From Clostridiales bacterium (GTDB lineage Bacteria; Bacillota; Clostridia; Christensenellales; Aristaeellaceae), in contig SVGT01000018.1 in the NCBI GenBank assembly GCA_015056175.1, positions 1-41,146 of the forward strand: a stretch of 41,146 nucleotides of DNA, read 5' to 3'. A model generated the notes under the pieces. That model searched no databases, had not been told where the DNA came from, and saw only the letters and a program-made list of their open reading frames with translations. This document shows positions 6,501-14,223 of the stretch, piece by piece (the stretch's first letter is position 1; every line of letters starts with the position of its first letter). The position numbers and the translations under genes are program-made.

Positions 6501-7592
6501 TTATGCTTCTTCAAAGGTCACGTTGATATGGCCGTTGGAGGTATGGCAGGTAAGGGCTTTGCCGCTTCCCTTGGTGCGGGCGGGAAGATTGTTAAAGCCG
6601 TTGCTGGTGCGGGAATCGATGGCGTATTCCGCCATGCTGCCGGGAAGCGTGGCATCGATACGGCCGTTGGAGGTGCGCATGATGTAGCAGGGGAAGCGGG
6701 AAGTATGGCATTCAATGGCGCCGTTGGAGGTGCGCATGGACAGCATATCATCGCCGCTGCAGTTTTCCGCAAGGATGCGGGCGTTGGAGGTGGACAGATC
6801 CACGCAGCCGTGGCAGGACGTATCCTTGATCTGGATGCGGCTGTTGGAGGTCTGGGCTTTGATGCGGTCAATGACGCTGACGCCGGTCAACATGATGCGG
6901 CCGTTGGTGGTGGAAAGCTGCAATTGCTTGCAGCGCACGCCGTCCGCATGGATAGCGCCGTTGGAGGATTTGAGGCGGATTTCGCCCATGCCCGTCAGGT
7001 TGTGCAGGGTGATCTTGCCGTTGCAGGTTGCAATGTCCATGGCAAAGAGCATATCGCAGGGCACCCGGATGTGCACGGTGGGATCCATCTGCGGTTCGGA
7101 ACGGAAGATGGGGTCCAGAACGTTGCCGATGTTGATGCCAAAGAGGGTGACCGATTTGCGCATCAGCGGCATTTTTTCAATCAGGCGCAGATGGCCGCCC
7201 AATTCTGTGTATTCCAGGGGCTGGTTTTCATCCTCCAGGTAGGTGATGGTCAGCGCAGAGGTGGGAGACGGCTCGATGACCACGGCGCGGTCCATGAACA
7301 CCGCTTCCAGAGAACTCAGATCGCTTTGGGTGTAGGTGATGGTGCAGGGGGAGATGGGACGGGTTTCCTGGGCGTCCGAAGGCGGTGCACTGTTCACGCC
7401 GTACTCCTTCAGCATACGGCTTGCAATCACTTCGGCGCTTTCCATGGCGCTTACGGCTTCCTCTTCCGTCATGCCGTCTTCCATCCGGTCGCAGAGCAGT
7501 TCGGCATAAAAGGATATGGTAGCGCTTCTGGTTTCTGCATCCAGAAAAGAAAGGGATTGGTTGAGTGTTTCCAGATACTCATTGCGCGTCAT
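6501..7592 (-). CDS. DUF4097 beta-repeat protein with N-terminal DUF1700/HAAS-like helical domain
   Basis: The 363-residue protein starts with a helical segment of about 55 residues (MTRNEYLETLNQSL to EEEAVSAMES), like the DUF1700/HAAS region often paired with PadR regulators. From about residue 180 it is a repetitive beta structure in which a [S/T]-S/T-N-G/S-x-I turn recurs about nine times, roughly every 20 residues, as in DUF4097 proteins. No signal peptide or transmembrane helix is evident. The start overlaps the PadR stop by 14 nt, with GGAGG 9 nt upstream, so the pair is one operon. PadR-DUF1700-DUF4097 sets are common in Firmicutes and are thought to respond to envelope stress; the molecular role is unknown. 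Confidence 0.85.
   Translation of the reverse strand: MTRNEYLETLNQSLSFLDAETRSATISFYAELLCDRMEDGMTEEEAVSAMESAEVIASRMLKEYGVNSAPPSDAQETRPISPCTITYTQSDLSSLEAVFMDRAVVIEPSPTSALTITYLEDENQPLEYTELGGHLRLIEKMPLMRKSVTLFGINIGNVLDPIFRSEPQMDPTVHIRVPCDMLFAMDIATCNGKITLHNLTGMGEIRLKSSNGAIHADGVRCKQLQLSTTNGRIMLTGVSVIDRIKAQTSNSRIQIKDTSCHGCVDLSTSNARILAENCSGDDMLSMRTSNGAIECHTSRFPCYIMRTSNGRIDATLPGSMAEYAIDSRTSNGFNNLPARTKGSGKALTCHTSNGHINVTFEEA
6530..7030 (-). repeat. Degenerate tandem repeat encoding the SNG turns of the DUF4097 protein
   Basis: The complement of GCCGTTGGAGGT recurs about nine times at roughly 60-bp intervals (near 6531, 6595, 6662, 6719, 6781, 6840, 6900, 6957 and 7017). It encodes the T-S-N-G turn of each beta coil. 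Confidence 0.7.
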
Positions 7593-7902
7593 GGCCGGCG
7601 CCCTCCTTGATGAAAGCCAGTACCTGATCCAGCTCCGCCCATTCCTGCAAAAAATCCTGAATGCGGCGGACGCCCTTGTCGGTGATGGCGTAGTATTTGC
7701 GGAGCCTGCTGTTATGCTCCATCGTGTATACGGTGAGATATTCCGCCGTTTCCAGACGGCGCAGGATGGGGTACAGCGTGGATTCGGATACGGCGATCAG
7801 CGCGGATACGTCCTTGATCAATTGATAGCCGTAGGAATCTCCCCGCCTGAGCATGGCCAGTACGCATACCTCGATGAGACCGCGTTTTAACTGTGCATCC
7901 AA
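7579..7902 (-). CDS. PadR family transcriptional regulator
   Basis: The 107-residue PadR-type repressor has a winged helix covering the protein: the LKRGLIEVCVLAMLRRGDSY helix, the YGYQLIKDVS recognition region, SESTLYPILRRLE and the wing YYAITDKGVRRI. The start is assigned to TTG at 7900-7902, since AAGGAGG lies 8 nt upstream and no in-frame ATG exists there. The longer frame upstream runs through the promoter. It is co-transcribed with the DUF4097 gene. An inverted repeat in its own promoter suggests autorepression. Confidence 0.9.
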   Translation of the reverse strand: MDAQLKRGLIEVCVLAMLRRGDSYGYQLIKDVSALIAVSESTLYPILRRLETAEYLTVYTMEHNSRLRKYYAITDKGVRRIQDFLQEWAELDQVLAFIKEGAGHDAQ

Positions 7903-7927
7903 AGGGCAACACCTCCTTGTGAATAAT

Positions 7928-7956
7928 ATTATACGACGCATAGTATAACGTGTCAA
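7928..7956 (-). promoter_or_regulatory. Consensus promoter with PadR-like operator
   Basis: On the minus strand, TTGACA (7951-7956) and TATAAT (7928-7933) are separated by 17 bp, a perfect sigma-A consensus. The inverted repeat TATAC-N8-GTATA (7930-7947) overlaps the -10 and spacer and is a good candidate for PadR autorepression. Confidence 0.8.
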
Positions 7957-7977
7957 CAAGTATTTTAGGATTTTTTT

Positions 7978-8007
7978 GGATAAGTATGCTGCAGTTTGCG
8001 CATGCTG
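7978..8007 (+). promoter_or_regulatory. Candidate forespore (sigma-G/F-like) promoter
   Basis: GGATA (7978-7982), 18 bp, then CATGCTG (8001-8007) resembles the sigma-G pattern (GHATR, 17-18 bp, CATnnTA) with one mismatch in each half. It lies 18 bp before the DUF2953 start. The sporulation genes downstream make it plausible; the sequence match alone is weak. Confidence 0.35.
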
Positions 8008-8025
8008 ACAGGGGAGGAAAAACGG

Positions 8026-8637
8026 ATGCGATGGCTGCTGATCATCCTGTTTGCCCTGTGGTGCGCGCCGGTCAAGCTGGGCGCGGCCTTCAAATGGCAA
8101 TCGGGCGATAGGGGAGAGCTGATGCTGGGCGCAACGCTGTGGGGCGTGCGCGTGGCACGGAAACTTGCATGGCCGGAGAGCGAACGGATCGCCCCGGAGG
8201 AGGGAGCACAGCTGCAAAGGGAGGCGCAGGAGGGGCGCGGCGGCAAGGAAGCGGACAGGCGGGGAGTGAGCCTGCTGATCCGGTTGATCCGCACGGTGCT
8301 GATCAGCAACCGGGCAAGAGGCTGGTTTGTGCGCTGTGCGAAAAACGAGCACACCCATATCCTGGTGCAGGTGGGGTTTTCGGATGCGGCAGCCTGCGCC
8401 CTGGCAGATGCCATCGTCAAGGCGCTCTTTGGCATGCTGGCAAGAAGATTCCCGGGAGGCCGTTTTTGTTCCCGCGCTGTACTTGGGCAGAAAAGCAGTG
8501 TGCAGGGGATGTGCATAGTTCGCATCCGGCTGGGCAACCTGTTTTCAGCAGCATTGCTGGGCGCTCTTGGCTATCTGGCGTCCGGCAAAAAGCATAAGGA
8601 GGAAACTGTATGGAGCATCATCCCATCGAAAAACTGA
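8026..8637 (+). CDS. DUF2953 domain protein (YtfI-like)
   Basis: The 203-residue protein has an N-terminal membrane segment (residues 1-20, MRWLLIILFALWCAPVKLG) and a beta-rich DUF2953 domain. That domain contains the typical LIRTVLISNRARGWFVRCA region and a late FPGGRFCSRAVLG segment, with a second hydrophobic stretch near the C-terminus. The start at 8026 has GGGGAGG 8 nt upstream. It precedes and overlaps ytfJ by 28 nt, the same order as B. subtilis ytfI-ytfJ, which ties it to sporulation. The biochemical function is unknown. Confidence 0.75.
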   Translation: MRWLLIILFALWCAPVKLGAAFKWQSGDRGELMLGATLWGVRVARKLAWPESERIAPEEGAQLQREAQEGRGGKEADRRGVSLLIRLIRTVLISNRARGWFVRCAKNEHTHILVQVGFSDAAACALADAIVKALFGMLARRFPGGRFCSRAVLGQKSSVQGMCIVRIRLGNLFSAALLGALGYLASGKKHKEETVWSIIPSKN

Positions 8638-9020
8638 TGCAGACCACGCTGGAAAATATCAAGGAGATGGTGGATGTAAACACTGTGGTTGGGGAGCCCA
8701 TTCCGGCCGGCAGCGGCGCCACCGTGATCCCCATATCCCGGGTATCGTTTGGCTTTGTGGCAGGCGGAGGCGATTACGAAACAGGCAAGGCGCATCTTGA
8801 AAGCGCTCTTGCGCAGACGCCCTTTGCGGGAGGCTCGGGCGCAGGCGTATCGGTGCAGCCGGTGGGCTTTCTGGTGGTATCGGATAGCGGCGTGCATATG
8901 CTGCCGGCACAGAATACCACGCTGCTGGAGCGGGCTGTGAACTGCCTTCCCCAGGTGCTGGAGGACGTAAAGAGCATCCTGCCCGGGTGCGACAGCAAAA
9001 AGGACGGATACACGGGATGA
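8610..9020 (+). CDS. ytfJ: GerW/YtfJ family sporulation protein
   Basis: The 136-residue protein of the YtfJ (GerW) family is made in the forespore in Bacillus and linked to germination. Recognisable features are the N-terminal HPIEKLMQTTLENIKEMVDV, the VGEPI turn, the conserved strand TVIPISRVSFGFVAGGGDY, the Gly-rich PFAGGSGAGVSVQPVGFLVV core and a C-terminal helix. AAGGAGG lies 9 nt before the ATG, inside the end of the DUF2953 gene. The stop overlaps the dacF start (ATGA), so all three are translated as one unit. The family assignment is secure; the precise role is not known. Confidence 0.92.
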   Translation: MEHHPIEKLMQTTLENIKEMVDVNTVVGEPIPAGSGATVIPISRVSFGFVAGGGDYETGKAHLESALAQTPFAGGSGAGVSVQPVGFLVVSDSGVHMLPAQNTTLLERAVNCLPQVLEDVKSILPGCDSKKDGYTG

Positions 9021-10120
9021 AAAAATGCCTGATTAGCGCGCTGCTTTCCATGCTTTTGTTCCAGGGAGCGGCGCTGGCAGATGAATCCCGGTCGTCTGTT
9101 CTGATCGAAAGGGAAACGGGCAGGATCCTCTATGAGCATAACGCCCACGAGCCCTTGCCCATGGCGTCCACCACCAAGGTGATGACGGCACTGCTGGCCC
9201 TTGAAAACTGTGAGCTAAACGAACCGGTGACGGCGGGCAAAAATGCCTTTGGCGTACCGGGCACCAGCATCTATCTTGCGGAAGGGGAAACGTTGACCAT
9301 GGAGCAGATGCTCTACGGTCTCATGCTGCAGAGCGGCAACGATGCGGCGGTGGCTGTAGCCGAGCACGTGGCGGGATCGGTGGACGCATTCTGCCGCATG
9401 ATGACGGCGCGGGCAGAGGAGATCGGCTGCGAAAACACGGTGTTCATGACGCCGCACGGACTGCCCAACGAGGTGCATCATACCACCGCCTGGGATCTGG
9501 CACTGATCGCAAGAGAGGCGATGCAGAATGAGGATTTCAGGCGGATCGTAAGCACCAAACGCATGGAGATCCCCTGGGAAAACCACGAATACAACCGGGT
9601 GCTGACCAATAAAAACAAGCTGCTGTCCTCCTGCGAGGGCGCAACGGGCATCAAAACCGGCTATACCAATAAAGCGGGCAGGTGTCTGGTTTTTTCGGCG
9701 GAAAGAAACGGCATGGAGCTGATCGGCGCAGTGCTCAACTGCTACAGCTGGTTTGATCAGGCGGCGCAGATCCTGGATGCGGGCTTTGAAAAATATGAAA
9801 TGGTTACGCTGCTCTCCGCAGGAGAAAGGGTGTGCGAGGTAGAAATTATAAGGGGTACAGTTCCGCACATCGGCGTATGCGCCCGCGTGCCGCTGCGTGT
9901 ACCCATGGAAAAGGGAAAGCTTCCCCGTCTGGAAACGGATCTGCCGCCGGCGCTTCCAAGCGGCGTTCGTGCGGGCGATCAGGTGGGCAACGCCATGCTC
10001 TATGACGGGGAGGAATTGCTCCTCACCGTGCCGCTCTATGCCATGGAGGATGCGCCGGAGAGCGACTTTCGCTTTCATATCCGGCAGGTGGTGGAAAGAT
10101 GGCAGGCTGTATCTCCCTGA
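9017..10120 (+). CDS. dacF: D-alanyl-D-alanine carboxypeptidase (DacF-like)
   Basis: The 367-residue serine peptidase trims the terminal D-Ala from peptidoglycan pentapeptides at the outer membrane face. A signal peptide (residues 1-22, ending GAALADE) is followed by the penicillin-binding motifs SxxK (PMASTTKVMTALL), SxN (LQSGNDAAVA) and KTG (IKTGYTNKAG). A C-terminal beta domain follows (PBP5-like), ending VVERWQAVSP. The start at 9017 overlaps the ytfJ stop by 4 nt. Its place behind ytfJ suggests a spore cortex role, as for B. subtilis DacF. The C-terminus lacks the usual amphipathic or membrane anchor; a hydrophobic segment follows in another frame. Confidence 0.93.
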   Translation: MKKCLISALLSMLLFQGAALADESRSSVLIERETGRILYEHNAHEPLPMASTTKVMTALLALENCELNEPVTAGKNAFGVPGTSIYLAEGETLTMEQMLYGLMLQSGNDAAVAVAEHVAGSVDAFCRMMTARAEEIGCENTVFMTPHGLPNEVHHTTAWDLALIAREAMQNEDFRRIVSTKRMEIPWENHEYNRVLTNKNKLLSSCEGATGIKTGYTNKAGRCLVFSAERNGMELIGAVLNCYSWFDQAAQILDAGFEKYEMVTLLSAGERVCEVEIIRGTVPHIGVCARVPLRVPMEKGKLPRLETDLPPALPSGVRAGDQVGNAMLYDGEELLLTVPLYAMEDAPESDFRFHIRQVVERWQAVSP

Positions 10121-10215
10121 CAGCATCCAGGCGCTGATCGCCTTTGTGATGTGCGGGGGAGGCGCGTTCGCTTTCTTCACAAAAATGAGAAGCCTATAAA
10201 GAACAGGAGAAAAAT

Positions 10216-10923
10216 ATGCGTTTACAAAAGTATCTGGCCCAGTGCGGCGTCGCCAGCCGCCGTCATGCCGAGGAAATGATCGCCCAGGGGCTGGTCAGCG
10301 TCAACGGACAGGTGATCACCCAGATGGGCGTGCAGGTGGAAGAGGGCGACGAGGTGTGCGTGAAGGGCGAAGCAGTGCGCCCGGAAGAAGTGAAAAAATA
10401 TGTACTCTATCACAAGCCCATCGGCGAAGTGACCACCGTATCCGATCCCGAGGGCAGACCTACCGTGATGCAGCATTTCCGGGATTATCCCGTGCGCCTT
10501 TACCCTGTGGGCAGGCTGGACTTTGACAGCGAAGGGCTGCTGCTGCTCACCAACGACGGGGATCTGGCCGATAAAATGATGCACCCCAGCAACGAGGTGG
10601 ACAAAACCTACCTGGCCCGTGTGACGGGCAATGTGACGCTGGAAAGCGTGCGCGAACTGCGCATGGGCGTGATGCTGGACGATCACAAGACCAGCCCGGC
10701 CCGGGTGCGTATCATCAAGGAAGAAACCTTTGCAACCGTGGTGCTGGTGACCATCCATGAGGGCCGCAACCGCCAGGTGAGGCGCATGTTTGACGCCGTG
10801 GGGCATCGGGTGCTGATGCTCAGGCGTGTGAAATTCGGCCCGCTGGAATTGGGCGATCTGAAGCGGGGGCAGTGGCGTGAACTGACGGATAAAGAGGTTG
10901 ACGCGCTGAAAAAGAGCCTATGA
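10216..10923 (+). CDS. rluB: rRNA pseudouridine synthase (RluB/RsuA family)
   Basis: The 235-residue enzyme isomerises a specific uridine in rRNA. An N-terminal S4 RNA-binding domain (residues 1-60, MRLQKYLAQCGVASRRHAEE) precedes the catalytic domain. The active-site Asp is in YPVGRLDFDSEGLLLLTNDG. The NRQVRRMFDAVGHRVLMLRR segment near residue 190 is family-typical. AGGAG lies 9 nt before the ATG. The 3' end overlaps the methyltransferase gene by 4 nt. It may be RluB (23S) or RsuA (16S); the Clostridia single-copy homolog is usually annotated RluB, which I follow. Confidence 0.9.
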   Translation: MRLQKYLAQCGVASRRHAEEMIAQGLVSVNGQVITQMGVQVEEGDEVCVKGEAVRPEEVKKYVLYHKPIGEVTTVSDPEGRPTVMQHFRDYPVRLYPVGRLDFDSEGLLLLTNDGDLADKMMHPSNEVDKTYLARVTGNVTLESVRELRMGVMLDDHKTSPARVRIIKEETFATVVLVTIHEGRNRQVRRMFDAVGHRVLMLRRVKFGPLELGDLKRGQWRELTDKEVDALKKSL

Positions 10924-11495
10924 GCGAATATGTACTCAGGTCCGCCCGCTTTCAGGCGGCGGAGGTGCTTAACCGCGTGATCCAAAATGGCGATACGGTG
11001 GTGGACGCCACCATGGGCAACGGTCACGATACGGTGATGCTGGCAAAGCTGGTGGGGGAAAACGGTCATGTGTATGCCTTTGACGTGCAGGAAATGGCAG
11101 TTGCAAGCACCCGGCAGAAGCTGGAAGCGGAAGGGCTGCTTGAGCGCGTGACGCTGCTTTGCACGGGGCATCAGAACATGAAAATGCACGTCCCGGTATC
11201 CGTCCGGGCAGTGGCCTTTAACCTTGGCTGGCTGCCCGGCGGGGACAAGAGCATCACCACGCTGTGGGAAACTACCTTTCCCGCGATCAATGCCGCGCTG
11301 GACTTGCTTTTGCCCATGGGCGTATGCACCGTGTGCGTGTATCCCGGCCATGAGGCGGGAGAAAAGGAGCGAAAGGCGCTGGCGGAATATCTTGCCAACT
11401 TGCCGCCTCAGCGGTATAATATACTCAGACAAACCTTTATCAACGCAGGCCCGGGCGCGCCGGAATGCTTCGTCATTCAGCGGCAGGGTGCGTAA
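10920..11495 (+). CDS. mnmM: Class I SAM-dependent methyltransferase (MnmM/YtqB-like)
   Basis: The 191-residue SAM methyltransferase is of the YtqB type, shown in Bacillus to methylate 5-aminomethyluridine derivatives in the tRNA wobble position (MnmM). The SAM motif I is VVDATMGNGHDTVMLA, followed by the acidic strand YAFDVQEMAV. The family hallmark VAFNLGWLPGGDKSITT lies at about residue 100. The C-terminal NIL...FINAGPGAPECFVI segment is also characteristic. The ATG overlaps the rluB stop (ATGA). Both products modify RNA, which fits a shared operon. Confidence 0.85.
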   Translation: MSEYVLRSARFQAAEVLNRVIQNGDTVVDATMGNGHDTVMLAKLVGENGHVYAFDVQEMAVASTRQKLEAEGLLERVTLLCTGHQNMKMHVPVSVRAVAFNLGWLPGGDKSITTLWETTFPAINAALDLLLPMGVCTVCVYPGHEAGEKERKALAEYLANLPPQRYNILRQTFINAGPGAPECFVIQRQGA

Positions 11496-11512
11496 AACAG
11501 GAGGAAAAACCA

Positions 11513-12481
11513 ATGAAACTTTCCGTGCTGGCTGTGGCGCTGGGCGACCGCAGTCTGGATGAAGCGCTGAAATTCCTGAGCGACCGCAATGTTAAGAGCG
11601 TGGAGATCGGCTGCGGCGGTTATCCCGGCAAGGCCCATTGCGATCCCCAGGTGCTGCTGAACGACGAGGAAAAGCTGAATGCGTTCAAGGCCACCTTCGA
11701 AAAGTACGGCATGCAGATTTCCGCCCTGTCCGCTCACGGCAACGGTGTGCATCCCAACAAGGAGATCGCCAAGCAGTTTGAGGACGATTTCAAGGGCGCC
11801 GTGCTGCTGGCTGAAAAGCTGGGCGTGGACCGCGTGGTGACCTTCTCCGGCTGCCCCGGCGGCAGCGCCGAGGATAAGACTCCTAACTGGGTCACTTGCG
11901 CCTGGCCCCCGGATTATCAGGAAATTCTGGAATACCAGTGGAACGAAGTGCTGATCCCCTACTGGAAGAAGATGGCAGCCTTTGCCAACGAACACCATGT
12001 GTACAAGATCGCCTTTGAAATGCATCCCGGCTTCTGCGTGTACAATCCCGAAACCATGAAGCGCATCCGCGAGGCGGTGGGCCCCACCCTGGGCGCCAAC
12101 CTGGATCCCAGCCATCTGTTCTGGCAGGGCATCGATCCCATCATGGCGGTGCGCGAACTGGGCGGCGACGGCATCCACTTTATCCACGCCAAGGATACGG
12201 TGCTGGATCAGTACAATATCGCCAAGAACGGCGTGCTGGACACCAAGAACTTTACCAAGATCCGCGAACGCAGCTGGCTGTTCCGCACCGTGGGCTACGG
12301 TCATGACGCCAAGATGTGGAAGGATTTTGTCAGCGAACTGCGCAAGGTGGGCTATGAAGGCCCCGTGTCCATCGAGCATGAAGACGCCCTCATGAGCGGC
12401 GAAGAAGGCCTGAGCAAGGCCATCCGCATGATGCAGGACGTGATCATGGAAGAAGAACCCGGCGAAGTGTACTGGGCATAA
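11513..12481 (+). CDS. Sugar phosphate isomerase/epimerase (TIM barrel)
   Basis: The 322-residue xylose-isomerase-like TIM barrel has putative divalent metal ligands at the usual strand ends: Glu in AFEMHPGF, Asp/His in ANLDPSHLFW, His/Asp in HFIHAKDTVLD and Glu in VSIEHEDALMSG. These are family members of inositol, hydroxypyruvate or ketose epimerases; the substrate cannot be assigned. The start at 11513 has AGGAGG 9 nt upstream; the longer frame starts inside mnmM. It sits 17 nt after mnmM but is functionally unrelated and ends at its own terminator. Codon use is strikingly biased to C/G-ending codons, suggesting high expression. Confidence 0.88.
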   Translation: MKLSVLAVALGDRSLDEALKFLSDRNVKSVEIGCGGYPGKAHCDPQVLLNDEEKLNAFKATFEKYGMQISALSAHGNGVHPNKEIAKQFEDDFKGAVLLAEKLGVDRVVTFSGCPGGSAEDKTPNWVTCAWPPDYQEILEYQWNEVLIPYWKKMAAFANEHHVYKIAFEMHPGFCVYNPETMKRIREAVGPTLGANLDPSHLFWQGIDPIMAVRELGGDGIHFIHAKDTVLDQYNIAKNGVLDTKNFTKIRERSWLFRTVGYGHDAKMWKDFVSELRKVGYEGPVSIEHEDALMSGEEGLSKAIRMMQDVIMEEEPGEVYWA

Positions 12482-12491
12482 CAGCGATATG

Positions 12492-12520
12492 GGAGCCTCT
12501 CTCCGGGGAGGCTCCTCTTT
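12492..12520 (+). terminator. Terminator after the epimerase gene
   Basis: GGAGCCTC and GAGGCTCC form an 8-bp stem with an 8-nt loop, followed by TCTTT. Confidence 0.75.
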
Positions 12521-12569
12521 GTACGCACGCAAGTAAGATACGCAAGAGAACGAGAGAGGAAAACTGCAT

Positions 12570-13451
12570 ATGCACAGAAGATGCCTTGCGGCTTTGTTTG
12601 CCGTATTGGTGCTTGTTTCTTCCTGCGCCTTTGCGGAGGATGAAAATTCACGTAAGGTGTTTATGGCCGGGGAATGCGAGCCCTTTGCAGAGGGCGAGGA
12701 ACTGCTCACCCTCTATGTATGCCCGCTGACCGGCGCGGACGCCATGCTGCTCACCTATGGCGAGCACACCATGCTGGTGGATACCGGAAAGAAAACGGAT
12801 TTTGCGCTGCTTGAACAGATGCTTGCGGATGCAGGACTTGATCATGTGGACATGATCTTCAACACCCATCCCCACAGCGATCACATCGGCGGCGTGATCC
12901 CACTGGTGGAAAGCGGCTTTCCCATCGGAAAGTTTATGACGCTGTATCCCCACGACCATACGGGCAACGCCATCGTCCAGCGCTCTTCCATTGAAACGCT
13001 GGCGGAATACGGTATCCCCATTGAGGATATGCAAGACGGTGACGTGATCCCCTTTGGGGACGTGAAGATCACCGTGATGCGGCAGGAAAAGAAGGTATCG
13101 GACAACGATCTTTCCGCCATGCTGATGGTGGAGTACGGGAGTACCCGGCTGCTTTTGACTGCGGACGTGGAATACATCGGCCAGTGGTACCTGGTGCGCA
13201 TGCATGATCTGAAGGCGGACATTATGAAGTATCCCCATCACGCAGTCAGCCGCATGAACCCTGAATTCCTGGAAGCGGTGCAGCCTGAGTTTGTGTTCAT
13301 TCCCCACGGCTCCAGGGATACCAAAAACGCCCAGAAGCAACTGAACATGGCGGGCGTTCCCTTCAAGTATGCCACCTGGGGCCCCATCACCATCGAGAGC
13401 AACGGCGAAAAATGGATCGTCACCCAGGACGTATACACCAATCTCAAATAA
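12570..13451 (+). CDS. Secreted MBL-fold hydrolase (ComEC C-terminal-domain-like)
   Basis: The 293-residue protein has a signal peptide (residues 1-23, ending SSCAFAED). A metallo-beta-lactamase domain follows, with zinc ligands HPHSDH (about residue 96), a downstream Asp in LLLTADVEYIGQW and His in KYPHHAVSR. The arrangement is that of the stand-alone ComEC/Rec2-related MBL proteins common in Firmicutes, which lack the ComEC channel. The Cys near residue 19 lies inside a possible lipobox (VSSC), so it may be a lipoprotein. The role is unknown; exonuclease activity has been proposed for the ComEC domain. It is monocistronic, with terminators on both sides. Confidence 0.85.
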   Translation: MHRRCLAALFAVLVLVSSCAFAEDENSRKVFMAGECEPFAEGEELLTLYVCPLTGADAMLLTYGEHTMLVDTGKKTDFALLEQMLADAGLDHVDMIFNTHPHSDHIGGVIPLVESGFPIGKFMTLYPHDHTGNAIVQRSSIETLAEYGIPIEDMQDGDVIPFGDVKITVMRQEKKVSDNDLSAMLMVEYGSTRLLLTADVEYIGQWYLVRMHDLKADIMKYPHHAVSRMNPEFLEAVQPEFVFIPHGSRDTKNAQKQLNMAGVPFKYATWGPITIESNGEKWIVTQDVYTNLK

Positions 13452-13460
13452 GCGCAGCAA

Positions 13461-13495
13461 AAAAATCCCCTCAGGCAAGCGCCCGGGGGGATTTT
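13461..13495. terminator. Bidirectional terminator
   Basis: AAAATCCCC pairs with GGGGATTTT around a GC-rich loop. T-runs are present on both strands, separating the secreted MBL gene from the convergent membrane-protein gene. Confidence 0.75.
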
Positions 13496-13504
13496 GTTAT
13501 TCGT

Positions 13505-14200
13505 TTATTCCTGCTCCTGCAGCCATTCGGGCTTATCGCCGCGGCCGGCCTGCAAAAGAGCGTTGAAGAAGGGGACCACGTTTTCTTCGTTCTGGTTGCT
13601 CACCGAGATGCACATGACCATGCCGCGGTTATCCAGCAGGAAGCCGTCCATATAGGCAAAGAGCGTATCGGTGGGGATGCCGTAGATGTGTTCCTCGCCC
13701 GTGTAGGTGGGAACGCCGTCGTCGTCATATTCCTCCACGATCTTCACCCGGCCGGCTGTCAGATCGATCCCGTCGGCGTTGATCAAGCCGCTTTCCAGGT
13801 ATTCATCCAGCGGCAGCATGGCTTCCGCTGCGGCGTAGCTCTTGAAATCGTCCATTTCCAGGAAGAAGATATCGCCTTCGCCGGTGGCCAGGAACACCTG
13901 CAATTGCATGACGGCGGCATAATCATTGCCGGGCAGCATGGTGACGGAGGAAACCGTTTCCATATCCGGGGTGACCTCTTCCCACAGGGGCTTTAGGAAG
14001 GCGTCGCACATCTCGGTATTGGCGGAGGCGCTGCTCATGTACACGTCAATGCGCTTGTCCTGAGGAGAACGGTACGCAGTGGTGGTGTACAGAAAGCTCC
14101 AGCCGCAGATGGCTAGGACGACGATGGCGATGTACTTCCAGCCGTTGTAGGTCAGATGGACGCGGAGGTGTTCCTTGTCAACAGGTGTGCGAATGGTCAT
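13505..14200 (-). CDS. Membrane-anchored protein resembling a short solute-binding domain
   Basis: The 231-residue protein has one transmembrane helix at residues 24-42 (YIAIVVLAICGWSFLY) and an extracytoplasmic domain. The pattern of that domain resembles the first lobe of extracellular solute-binding proteins: DVYMSSASANTEMCDAFLKP, VFLATGEGDIFFLEMDDFKS and AMLPLDEYLESG. It is only about half the size of such proteins and has no lipobox. The start has GGAG 8 nt upstream. It is the last gene of a minus-strand operon behind lysS, 23 nt after its stop. I do not recognise a named family and the function is unknown. Confidence 0.7.
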   Translation of the reverse strand: MTIRTPVDKEHLRVHLTYNGWKYIAIVVLAICGWSFLYTTTAYRSPQDKRIDVYMSSASANTEMCDAFLKPLWEEVTPDMETVSSVTMLPGNDYAAVMQLQVFLATGEGDIFFLEMDDFKSYAAAEAMLPLDEYLESGLINADGIDLTAGRVKIVEEYDDDGVPTYTGEEHIYGIPTDTLFAYMDGFLLDNRGMVMCISVSNQNEENVVPFFNALLQAGRGDKPEWLQEQE

Positions 14201-14223
14201 GGGGAGGTCTCCTTCTTGGCAAA

